Source: Fidelibacterota bacterium (GTDB lineage Bacteria; Fidelibacterota; Fidelibacteria; Fidelibacterales; Fidelibacteraceae). Taken from it: a stretch of DNA of 5,941 nt. Positions 1 to 5,933 of the stretch are shown here, one piece after another. The notes beneath the pieces were generated by a model. That model was not told the origin of the DNA and did not search any database. It worked only from the letters and a program-made list of their open reading frames with translations. The position numbers were made by a program, and so were the translations under genes. Where the stretch lies: positions 1-5,941 of the forward strand of contig JAGLUM010000418.1 of NCBI GenBank assembly GCA_023134755.1. Direction: 5' to 3'. Each line of letters begins with the position of its first letter. Positions within the stretch are counted from its first letter, which is position 1.

Positions 1-125
1 GGTTAAAACCCCATTTCTTTTTGAACTTTTTACCCCCGAGCTAAAGCACGGGGCTATTTATTGAATAGCCACGGCTTTTAAGCCGTGGATTAATTTTAAT
101 TAACAAACAATCGGGTTTTAACCCG
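1..125. repeat. Clustered palindromes, REP/BIME- or MITE-like intergenic element (left end cut by the window)
   Basis: Five palindromes lie almost end to end. At 34-53, CCCCG pairs with CGGGG, followed by an A/A mismatch, GC/GC and a TAAA loop. At 52-70, GGCTATT pairs with AATAGCC around a 5-nt loop. At 69-88, CCACGGCTT pairs with AAGCCGTGG. At 90-103, TTAATT pairs with AATTAA. At 112-125, CGGGTT pairs with AACCCG. The second shares two bases with each of its neighbours, so the three cannot all be fully paired at once. In addition, 1-11 is the exact reverse complement of 113-123, so the block is bounded by an inverted repeat of at least 11 bp that may continue left of the window. No ORF lies inside. 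Similar palindrome clusters occur as dispersed repeats in many Bacteroidota-type genomes, often mobilised by IS200-like REP-associated tyrosine transposases (RAYT). That assignment is inference: no second copy or transposase is in view. Confidence 0.6.
112..125 (-). terminator. Possible weak transcription terminator after the three-gene block
   Basis: This perfect 14-nt palindrome (CGGGTT, 2-nt centre, AACCCG) starts 12 nt after the stop codon of the last gene. In the minus-strand transcript it is followed by a U-rich but interrupted stretch (AUUGUUUGUU). It is the first hairpin a transcript from this block would meet, and three further GC-rich hairpins follow at 88-34. The stem is short and the U-tract is not continuous, so efficiency is doubtful. 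The hairpin also belongs to the repeat element, so it may be an insertion that happens to serve as a terminator. Confidence 0.35.
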
Positions 126-137
126 CCTTTACTGCTT

Positions 138-1115
138 TTATAATTCATCTACATAATCAAAGAGGGCTGCCATATCGCCGGTGTGCCAGAAAAGAATGGT
201 CTCATTCTTCCATTTCCCCTTTTGGATACGATCTATCATTGCACCCATGGCACGGCCGGTATATACGGGGCCGACAAATATCCCTTCAGTTTGCGCTAAC
301 ATTTTAATGGCGTTACGTTCATTATTGCCCACGACAGCATAACCGTCGCCAAGATAATCGTATTCGAGTTCAAAATCTTCAGGAGTCAGCGAGATATCCA
401 GTCCAAGCAATGCCGCAGCTTTATTGCCTAATTCAGCCAGTTCCGGTGGGAAGGCCCCTTTGCCGGTTTTTAGCCGGTCAATACTGATTCCGGTTATTTT
501 CCCCGTAAACCCGGTCATTTTTGCACCGAGAACCATACCGGCCTGAGTGCCGCCTGAACTACTGGCAACAATGATACGGTCGCAGGAAATATTCATTAGT
601 TTCAACTGCGTTACCACTTCCTTCATGGCCATGACATATCCCACAGCTCCCAAGGCGTTCGATCCGCCGACTGGTATGACATAGGGATGTTTCCCTTCCG
701 ATCGTAGAGCTTCGGCCAGTTCTTCCATGCGCTGATTACGCTTCGGACGTTCGACATAGTGAATAATTGCACCGGCAAGTATATCCAGAAATAAATTCCC
801 GTTTGCCCGTTGCGGTTTTTCTCCTGACAAAACAATATGGCAGTCGAGATTCAGTTTTTTCGCCGCGGCAACGGTTTGAATACAATGATTCGACTGTAAA
901 CCGCCAGCTGTGATGATTGTATCGGCTCTCTGCTGCAAAGCATCCGCCATCAGGTATTCCAATTTGCGGGATTTGTTGCCGCCCGCAGCTAATCCGGTCA
1001 GATCATCCCGTTTCATGTACAGCTTTCCGGAAAAACCAAGTGCATGGGTCAGATTCGGCAGACCGTGCAGAGGTGTCGGCAACTGGGCCAGGGTAATTTT
1101 CTTTATATAATTCAT
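138..1115 (-). CDS. dcyD: PLP-dependent D-cysteine desulfhydrase / ACC deaminase family enzyme, 325 aa
   Basis: Predicted cytosolic fold-type II PLP enzyme of the ACC deaminase/D-cysteine desulfhydrase family. DcyD cleaves D-cysteine to pyruvate, H2S and ammonia. The family is shown by LYMKRDDLTG (32-41), by GGNKSRKLE (45-53) with Lys48 as the expected Schiff-base lysine, and by QSNHCIQT (74-81) with the Ser75-Asn76-His77 substrate and cofactor loop. It is also shown by IPVGGSN (147-153) and the phosphate-binding SSSGGTQAG (185-193). Two specificity positions argue against ACC deaminase: PVYTG carries Thr286 where ACC deaminases have Glu, and HTGD carries Thr312 where they have Leu. Both threonines match E. 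coli DcyD-type enzymes. Length is normal for the family and no signal peptide is seen. The start codon directly follows the TAA of the peptidase gene (TAAATG), so translation is probably coupled; only a weak purine stretch (GGATGAAGAA) precedes it. L-cysteate sulfo-lyase or another beta-substituted amino-acid lyase remains possible. The family is certain; the exact substrate is not. Confidence 0.88.
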   Translation of the reverse strand: MNYIKKITLAQLPTPLHGLPNLTHALGFSGKLYMKRDDLTGLAAGGNKSRKLEYLMADALQQRADTIITAGGLQSNHCIQTVAAAKKLNLDCHIVLSGEKPQRANGNLFLDILAGAIIHYVERPKRNQRMEELAEALRSEGKHPYVIPVGGSNALGAVGYVMAMKEVVTQLKLMNISCDRIIVASSSGGTQAGMVLGAKMTGFTGKITGISIDRLKTGKGAFPPELAELGNKAAALLGLDISLTPEDFELEYDYLGDGYAVVGNNERNAIKMLAQTEGIFVGPVYTGRAMGAMIDRIQKGKWKNETILFWHTGDMAALFDYVDEL

Positions 1116-1118
1116 TTA
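1113..1118 (-). other. Stop-start junction TAAATG (translational coupling)
   Basis: On the minus strand the peptidase stop codon TAA (1118-1116) is followed with no spacer by the ATG (1115-1113) of the PLP enzyme gene. The bases before it, GGATGAAGAA, are purine-rich but not a strong Shine-Dalgarno sequence. This favours re-initiation by ribosomes that have just finished the peptidase, tying the output of the two proteins together. Confidence 0.6.
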
Positions 1119-4100
1119 TTCTTCATCCAGTAGATCATATTTAAGTTCCTTGCCCTTCTCAATAGCCAGAATACCTTCTTTCATCCAGCGTGGCATAGGA
1201 GCATCTTTTAGATAATAGTCAAAAAACTGCTTCATGCGAATGGTTAGATCCATGCGATTACCCCAGCCATCGGCTTTCAGATTGTGGTCTTCATTATTAT
1301 ATACCAACATCCAGGCCGGTTTTTGCAATCTGCGCATTGCAACCATCATTTCAATGCCCTGAGTCCAGGGAACAGCTCCGTCATTGTCGTTGTGCATTAT
1401 AAGCAATGGGGTTTCAATTTGATCGGCAAAAAAGACCGGAGAATTTTCGATATAAAGATCATAACTGTCCCAAAGTGTTCCGCCAATGCGGCTTTGACCA
1501 CCTTCATACTGCATCATGCGGCTGAGACCCGAATACCAGCGTATGCCGCCGTATGCGCTGGTCATATTGCTAACCGGCGCACCCGCCATCGCGGCGGCAA
1601 AACGATCGGTTTGCGTAATGAAATAGGCAGTCTGATACCCGCCCCAGCTCTGTCCCTGCAGACCGATATGCTTTTCGTCGATAAAGGAATATTTTTCTAA
1701 GAGCATATCCACACCTGTTGTAATACAATCCAACGCGGATTTTCCGGGATGGCCAACTTTATATACCACATCCGGAATAAACAGAATGTAGCCGTTACTT
1801 GGATACATGGTCTTATTCACAGTCGAACGGCTTGGACTGGGATTAAAATACCGATGTAGATATTGAGAATAATGTTCATAGTAATAAAGGATCATAGGAT
1901 GTTTTTTGCTCTTATTCAGATCGTCAGGAATATACAGCATTCCCTGAAGTTCAACCCCATCTGAATTTTTCCATTCGACCAGTTCCACAGAGGCCCAACG
2001 GTACTCGGACTGTTGCAGGTTCAGGGCGGAAAGTTTGCTTTTTTTATCAAAGAGCATATCGCTGACCCATAGATCCGGATAAACCCGGTAATCACCCTGG
2101 CGCCAAATCAAGACATCCGCATTTTTTGCTTTGCTTAACTTGGAATATTGATGATCGGAATAGATCAGATGCTCCGGTTTCGATCCTTCGTAGAGATTCG
2201 CTGTCGCATAACCGTCTGCCTTGGTTTTTTCGTTGAATACCGTTAAAATGATTGGTTTGATTGGAATATAATCCAGATCGGATTTCAGTTTCAAGTAGCG
2301 ATAAACAATATTTGTTTTACGGCCCGCGCCCATGGTGACATTCAGAGCCTCCTTTTCGCCCGTTAGATCAAACTTCCAGATATCGTAACGATCGTAAATA
2401 AACGCGTAACGGTCTCCCAGTCCCCATTCAACAAAGCCGTGGGGTGACGGTATGCTGGGAATATCATTATCTTCGTCATAAAATGCGACATCCAACTGAT
2501 CGGTGAGACAGCGGGAGATTTTTGTTTTGACATCGTAGGCATACCAGCTGCTGTCCGAATGTTCAAACCACAGGACATATTTTCCCTGCGGTGACAAATA
2601 CGGTGCAAAGCCTTTTTTCTCTAATATCAGTTCCTTTTCTCCGGTATTAACATTTATAAGATAATAGTCAAAATAATCCAGAGCTTCCCATGAGGTCAAT
2701 TGGCGATACGGAAGATTGCTTTCGCCCAATACAATATCTTCTTCCCCGTCCGTGCTTACTTTCACAGTTGGGACAGTTTTATCTGCCAGTTGAATGACCT
2801 TTTTACTTCCGACATTCACCATGGCGACATAATTGCGTTTCTTTTCGCGGGCGAGTTCCCTTACCTGCTGAGTCTGCAGTAAGGGATCTGTCCAGGACCA
2901 GAGATCCAGTCCGGCCTTTTCATTTTTCAGCAAGGTATCTTCCGGTTCTTCCACGGGTAGCAGAGCGGTACCGAAGAACAGACGTTTCCCGCTTTTTGAG
3001 AAACGCGGATTACGAATATTGCTAATCCCCCAGCCATCCGGAATATCCTTGGCATTTTCATTATTAAGATAGCATCTTGCTTTTGCCCTACCATCTTTCC
3101 AGTAATATATGTCAAACAGTTTTTGCTTTGTTGTATCATCTGAAAACAAAAATGCCAGCTGATTTCCCTTTTCATCAAAGCGGAACGATTTTGCTTCGCC
3201 TGCAGTCTCTAAAATGATTTTTAGAGTGCCGGTTTTCGGATTGACTATCGCGATCCTTACCGAGTCCGGATCGCCCTTTAATTTTGTCAGGGTCATAACA
3301 CGGTTGCCTTTTTTACTGAAAGTATAGGAGCTGACATAATCAATAATGATAGTATCCTGTGTTATCGGATTCCACACCCAGAAAGGTGTACCTTTTTCGC
3401 GAATTTTGGGTTTCTTTTCTTTTTTCTTCTTTTCCTTTTCTGCCACCTGAATTTTTTTCTTTGACGTATCTACCTGCGTTGTATCCGCAACCATGCTGGA
3501 ATCAGCCATTGCCAATGTATCCGCAACCATACTGGAGTCAGCTATTGTCAAGGTGTCTTTTTCCGCCGTTGTATCAGGTTCAGCAGGAAGCACTTTCTCC
3601 AGATGTAGCGCTATCCATGGACTTCCTTTACTGCTCATTGCAAAAGATTTAACTCGTGGAATGATAAGCAGGGTATCTTGCTCAAAGTAGTAGACACATA
3701 GGGAGTCTTTGGGCATTTTATCTTTTTTCACTTTATCGATTTTAGCCTGTCGTTCCAGTTCAAAACTTGGACTACGCATAAACACCATAAAATCATTGTC
3801 AGGTGAAAACATAGCTTTTTTGGCATGCTCAAAATCATGTTTTTGCCCGGTTTCAATTTCATGGAGTGATAATAATGCATCGCCGCGATTCGGTGTAGCG
3901 CGGTAAAAAACCCATTTTCCGTTAGTGGAAACAGTCGGATTTGCCAGACGTTGCCATTGAGCATAATCGTCAGGAGTAAGTGCTTTCTTTTCCTTATCTG
4001 TTTCAATGACCAGCTGTTCTTCCTGCTGTGCAATGGAAACGGATGCAGTTTGTGCATCGTCCTTGCCACAGGAAATAAATAATACTACTGCAATTAGTAA

Positions 4101-4121
4101 CAAAATCAGTTTTTTCAACAT
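1116..4121 (-). CDS. S9 family (prolyl oligopeptidase-type) serine peptidase, lipoprotein, 1001 aa
   Basis: Predicted exported serine peptidase that would cut peptides at the cell envelope or surface. Residues 1-18 form a lipoprotein signal: MLKK, a hydrophobic core (5-16), then FISC with Cys18 as the lipidated residue. G-K-D-D follows, resembling the K-(D/E)2 surface-export signal known in Bacteroidota. Residues from about 49 (LTPDDYAQW) to about 700 look like the beta-propeller of S9 enzymes. Their 178-245 stretch is a low-complexity insert with two 12-residue repeats and a Lys/Glu-rich run. The C-terminal alpha/beta-hydrolase domain (about 710-985) has the nucleophile motif GQSWGG with Ser825, Asp914 in HNDNDGAVP, and His946 in EDHNLK. 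The downstream NRMD (955-958) is typical of this subfamily. All three triad residues are present, so it should be active. It is longer than classical prolyl oligopeptidases and DPP4-like enzymes (about 700-770 aa), partly because of the insert. A strong SD (GAGGAAGG, 7 nt before ATG) supports the start. Substrate specificity cannot be read from the sequence. Confidence 0.93.
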   Translation of the reverse strand: MLKKLILLLIAVVLFISCGKDDAQTASVSIAQQEEQLVIETDKEKKALTPDDYAQWQRLANPTVSTNGKWVFYRATPNRGDALLSLHEIETGQKHDFEHAKKAMFSPDNDFMVFMRSPSFELERQAKIDKVKKDKMPKDSLCVYYFEQDTLLIIPRVKSFAMSSKGSPWIALHLEKVLPAEPDTTAEKDTLTIADSSMVADTLAMADSSMVADTTQVDTSKKKIQVAEKEKKKKEKKPKIREKGTPFWVWNPITQDTIIIDYVSSYTFSKKGNRVMTLTKLKGDPDSVRIAIVNPKTGTLKIILETAGEAKSFRFDEKGNQLAFLFSDDTTKQKLFDIYYWKDGRAKARCYLNNENAKDIPDGWGISNIRNPRFSKSGKRLFFGTALLPVEEPEDTLLKNEKAGLDLWSWTDPLLQTQQVRELAREKKRNYVAMVNVGSKKVIQLADKTVPTVKVSTDGEEDIVLGESNLPYRQLTSWEALDYFDYYLINVNTGEKELILEKKGFAPYLSPQGKYVLWFEHSDSSWYAYDVKTKISRCLTDQLDVAFYDEDNDIPSIPSPHGFVEWGLGDRYAFIYDRYDIWKFDLTGEKEALNVTMGAGRKTNIVYRYLKLKSDLDYIPIKPIILTVFNEKTKADGYATANLYEGSKPEHLIYSDHQYSKLSKAKNADVLIWRQGDYRVYPDLWVSDMLFDKKSKLSALNLQQSEYRWASVELVEWKNSDGVELQGMLYIPDDLNKSKKHPMILYYYEHYSQYLHRYFNPSPSRSTVNKTMYPSNGYILFIPDVVYKVGHPGKSALDCITTGVDMLLEKYSFIDEKHIGLQGQSWGGYQTAYFITQTDRFAAAMAGAPVSNMTSAYGGIRWYSGLSRMMQYEGGQSRIGGTLWDSYDLYIENSPVFFADQIETPLLIMHNDNDGAVPWTQGIEMMVAMRRLQKPAWMLVYNNEDHNLKADGWGNRMDLTIRMKQFFDYYLKDAPMPRWMKEGILAIEKGKELKYDLLDEE
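3481..3552 (-). repeat. Two 36-bp in-frame tandem repeats inside the S9 peptidase gene
   Basis: 3481-3516 and 3517-3552 are near-identical 36-bp units encoding 12-residue repeats of the form D-T-L-x-x-A-D-S-S-M-V-A at about residues 190-214. They differ at four bases: two silent (GAC/GAT, AGT/AGC) and two that change T-I to A-M. Further Asp/Thr/Ser-rich sequence (DTTAEKDT before, DTTQVDTS after) looks like degenerate copies. The unit keeps the frame and probably arose by slippage or local duplication in a surface loop of the propeller. Confidence 0.85.
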
Positions 4122-4128
4122 ACAAATA

Positions 4129-4136
4129 CCTTCCTC
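4129..4136 (-). promoter_or_regulatory. Strong ribosome binding site of the S9 peptidase gene
   Basis: GAGGAAGG lies 7 nt upstream of the ATG at 4121, within the 21-nt gap after the stop codon of the dehydrogenase gene. It fixes the peptidase start, which also places the lipoprotein signal at the exact N-terminus. The gap has no room for a terminator and no obvious promoter, so the peptidase is probably co-transcribed with the upstream gene. Confidence 0.75.
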
Positions 4137-4142
4137 GGTTTT

Positions 4143-5861
4143 TTATTCGTTGTCGTCTGTAAAATAATGTTTTTTCAAAAAGGGATAATCGTAAAATGTG
4201 CCGTCCATGCAACTCAACACGCCGCCGCATTCACATTCACTGCACATCCCGATACCGCACATATTGTTTGTTTCCAGAGATGCATAGCAATATTGCGGGG
4301 AACAGCCCTTTTCAACCGCCAATTCCAACGCTTTTTTCATCAAAATATCCGGACCGACAGTATAGATGGAGCAATTTTCTATTTCAAGTTCATCCAATTT
4401 TGCGGCCATAGATTCCAGCACACGTCCGGGGATGCCATTATCCGGCACGACCGTATAGGTCGCATAGGGTTCTATCAAATCACGATAAACGGCTTCTTTT
4501 CTATCTGTAACACCATGAAATACAGAAACAAGATGTCCAATAGAGGCAAATTTTTCTGCTAACTTGGGTACCAGGGCCAGACCGGTGCCTCCGCTAAGAA
4601 TCAGAACATTGGACATATTATTAGTGGGAGCTTGTTTGCCGTAGACACTCCGAACATACAGCGTATCGCCTTTATTCATTTCAAACAGTGCCTGCGTAAA
4701 TTTCCCTTCCGATGTTTTCAAATTGTAAAAATGTTTCCGTACTATAAATCGCAATGGTGAGGAGGAAACAATACCCATGGGCTTCTCACCTACCCCGGGT
4801 ATCCATAAAAAAGCATATTGACTGGGTTTAAAGAGAATGGGATCGCCATCCAGGGTCAGTGTCAGCATGGTTTCGGTTAATCGGGTAATATTCGTAATTT
4901 TATAAGGTTTATATTTTGCCAGGCGTTTGACTGAAAGAGAAGCAACAGCTTTATCGGTATGGTATTCGGTATCAAATTTCAGCGCCTCGAAATAGTCCGC
5001 GCGTTTATCGGTACTGATCCGTGCAATCGCGGAACCAATGCCCACCACATTCGCGCCGGCGTGCTGGATCGCACGTACCTGCGATCCGCGGCTAACACCA
5101 CCCATCCCAATGATAGGAATGTCCGGTCCTACCGCATCGCGTATCTCTTTAATTTTTTGTACCGCGATCTCAAAAATGTGTTCGCCGCTACGGCCTCCCT
5201 TGTGTCCGTCGGGATTATACAACACTAACTCTCCGCTGTCCGGCTCCCGATAGGCCTCCGGCCCTACCGTGTTGATCGCAACGAGGCCGTCCGCGCCGGC
5301 GCTTACTGCCGCGCGCGCGATCTCGCCGATATTATCAACATTTGGGGTAAGTTTCGCGAATAACAACACTTTTGTTTCCGGCCGGATCGCTTCCATGTAT
5401 TCCTTTACTAAGTCCGCATTGACGCCAATAGAGGCTCCATAACCGGGTTTGGCGTGCGGACAGGAAAAATTAAGTTCCAGGATATCCGCGACAGATTCAA
5501 ATTTCTTAACCAAGGTAATAAATTCTTCAGGAGAATTGCCGGAAATAGATACATTCAGCAGCGCGCGCAGAGGTTTTTCTTTGCGCAAAGCCTTTAATTC
5601 ATGGTATCCGACTTTCATGCCGGGATTTCGCAGTCCAACCGCGTTTATATAGGAACCTACCGCGACCTCTGCTACGATCGGTTCCCGGTTGCCCGGATTG
5701 GGTTTTACCTGAAAGCTTTTGGTCGTAATAATATCAATATTCGATATGGTATCATCTACCTTGCGGATAAGGTTCGGTTTAGTGGTCCAAACTCCCGACA
5801 CCGTGGCAAATTTCAGGGTGCCGTTCAGTAAATATTCCCGAATTTCTTGTGCTGATCTCAT
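4143..5861 (-). CDS. pyrD: Fused dihydroorotate dehydrogenase (class 1B type) and PyrK-like FAD/[2Fe-2S] electron-transfer protein, 572 aa
   Basis: Predicted cytosolic enzyme oxidising dihydroorotate to orotate in pyrimidine synthesis, with electrons passed FMN to [2Fe-2S] to FAD to NAD+. Residues 1 to about 295 are the FMN-binding dehydrogenase barrel: TTKS with Lys48, NAVGLRNPG (73-81), NFSCPH with Cys134 (the class 1 catalytic base of 1B enzymes), Lys170, INT with Asn197, GGRSG (222-226), GMGG (252-255) and GIGSA (274-278). From about residue 312 a ferredoxin-reductase-like module follows: a flavin-barrel motif at KPMGIVSSS (360-368), nucleotide-binding LSGGTGLA (422-429), and a C-terminal cluster motif with Cys535, Cys540, Cys543 and Cys551. 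In known 1B enzymes PyrD and PyrK are separate subunits; here they are one chain, dehydrogenase first. The 4Fe-4S ferredoxin domain of dihydropyrimidine dehydrogenase (PreA) is absent, making uracil catabolism less likely, though NFSCPH also occurs there. Both halves look intact. It is first in the block, 21 nt before the peptidase gene, with GTAAGGG 4 nt before ATG. Confidence 0.88.
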   Translation of the reverse strand: MRSAQEIREYLLNGTLKFATVSGVWTTKPNLIRKVDDTISNIDIITTKSFQVKPNPGNREPIVAEVAVGSYINAVGLRNPGMKVGYHELKALRKEKPLRALLNVSISGNSPEEFITLVKKFESVADILELNFSCPHAKPGYGASIGVNADLVKEYMEAIRPETKVLLFAKLTPNVDNIGEIARAAVSAGADGLVAINTVGPEAYREPDSGELVLYNPDGHKGGRSGEHIFEIAVQKIKEIRDAVGPDIPIIGMGGVSRGSQVRAIQHAGANVVGIGSAIARISTDKRADYFEALKFDTEYHTDKAVASLSVKRLAKYKPYKITNITRLTETMLTLTLDGDPILFKPSQYAFLWIPGVGEKPMGIVSSSPLRFIVRKHFYNLKTSEGKFTQALFEMNKGDTLYVRSVYGKQAPTNNMSNVLILSGGTGLALVPKLAEKFASIGHLVSVFHGVTDRKEAVYRDLIEPYATYTVVPDNGIPGRVLESMAAKLDELEIENCSIYTVGPDILMKKALELAVEKGCSPQYCYASLETNNMCGIGMCSECECGGVLSCMDGTFYDYPFLKKHYFTDDNE

Positions 5862-5865
5862 CGTA

Positions 5866-5872
5866 CCCTTAC
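5866..5872 (-). promoter_or_regulatory. Ribosome binding site of the dehydrogenase gene
   Basis: GTAAGGG lies 4 nt before the ATG at 5861, a slightly short but usable Shine-Dalgarno spacing. No other in-frame start with a comparable site is seen nearby. The same bases form the downstream arm of the leader inverted repeat, so accessibility of this site may be controlled. Confidence 0.55.
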
Positions 5873-5922
5873 TTTTTATTCCTAACTTTTAAAGTAATAC
5901 ATTTTGATATAAAAAATAAGGG
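5866..5922 (-). promoter_or_regulatory. Leader inverted repeat that could mask the ribosome binding site
   Basis: The arms 5908-5922 and 5866-5880 are complementary in the minus-strand RNA. CCCUUAUUUUUUAU pairs with AUAAAAAGUAAGGG over 14 consecutive positions: 13 Watson-Crick pairs and one G-U. About 27 nt lie between the arms, containing the small palindrome ACTTTTAAAGT at 5885-5895. The downstream arm holds the whole SD sequence, so the stem would block ribosome entry. The complementarity is seen directly; regulation is inference. The stem is mostly A-U pairs with a three-pair G-C clamp that includes the SD, so it would be moderate in strength. AT-rich DNA makes chance pairing easier, but the CCCUUA/UAAGGG end is not simple AT noise. 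Confidence 0.45.
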
Positions 5923-5925
5923 AAA

Positions 5926-5933
5926 AATATATA
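5926..5933 (-). promoter_or_regulatory. Candidate -10 region for the three-gene block
   Basis: The minus strand reads TATATATT at 5933-5926, then TTT and CCC (5922-5920). A -10 hexamer taken as TATATA or TATATT would put transcription starts in or just after the C tract, at the very base of the leader stem. Any -35 element would lie right of the window and cannot be judged. The whole 5862-5941 stretch is very AT-rich, so many hexamers resemble a -10. I see no Bacteroidota-style TAnnTTTG element. Confidence 0.25.

Noticed and set aside
34..125. CRISPR-like repeat-spacer pattern
   Set aside because: The repeated sequences are palindromes with different cores, not one direct repeat at regular spacing, and no cas gene is present.
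34..125. tRNA or riboswitch, suggested by the cloverleaf-like pairing
   Set aside because: There is no anticodon, T-loop or acceptor CCA pattern, and no known aptamer core is recognisable. The element also lies after the last gene, not before one.
138..1115. ACC deaminase (acdS)
   Set aside because: The Glu and Leu residues typical of ACC deaminase are replaced by Thr286 and Thr312, as in DcyD-type enzymes.
1284..1700. 138-codon open frame on the plus strand
   Set aside because: It lies wholly antisense to the catalytic domain of the S9 peptidase. Its translation shows no recognisable domain, while the opposite strand shows the complete catalytic triad.
3481..3552. Frameshift or assembly artefact at the tandem repeat
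   Set aside because: The unit is 36 bp, the frame stays open on both sides, and two of the four differences are silent, which fits a genuine, somewhat old duplication.
4167..4562. 131-codon plus-strand open frame opposite the PyrK-like domain
   Set aside because: It is antisense to the Fe-S and nucleotide-binding segment. Its His/Cys/Thr-rich translation looks like a mirror of the real gene rather than a protein family.
4143..5861. Dihydropyrimidine (uracil) dehydrogenase PreA/PreT
   Set aside because: NFSCPH is shared with PreA, but there is no 4Fe-4S ferredoxin domain, and the attached reductase is PyrK-like with a 2Fe-2S motif rather than a PreT/GltD-like one. It is not fully excluded.
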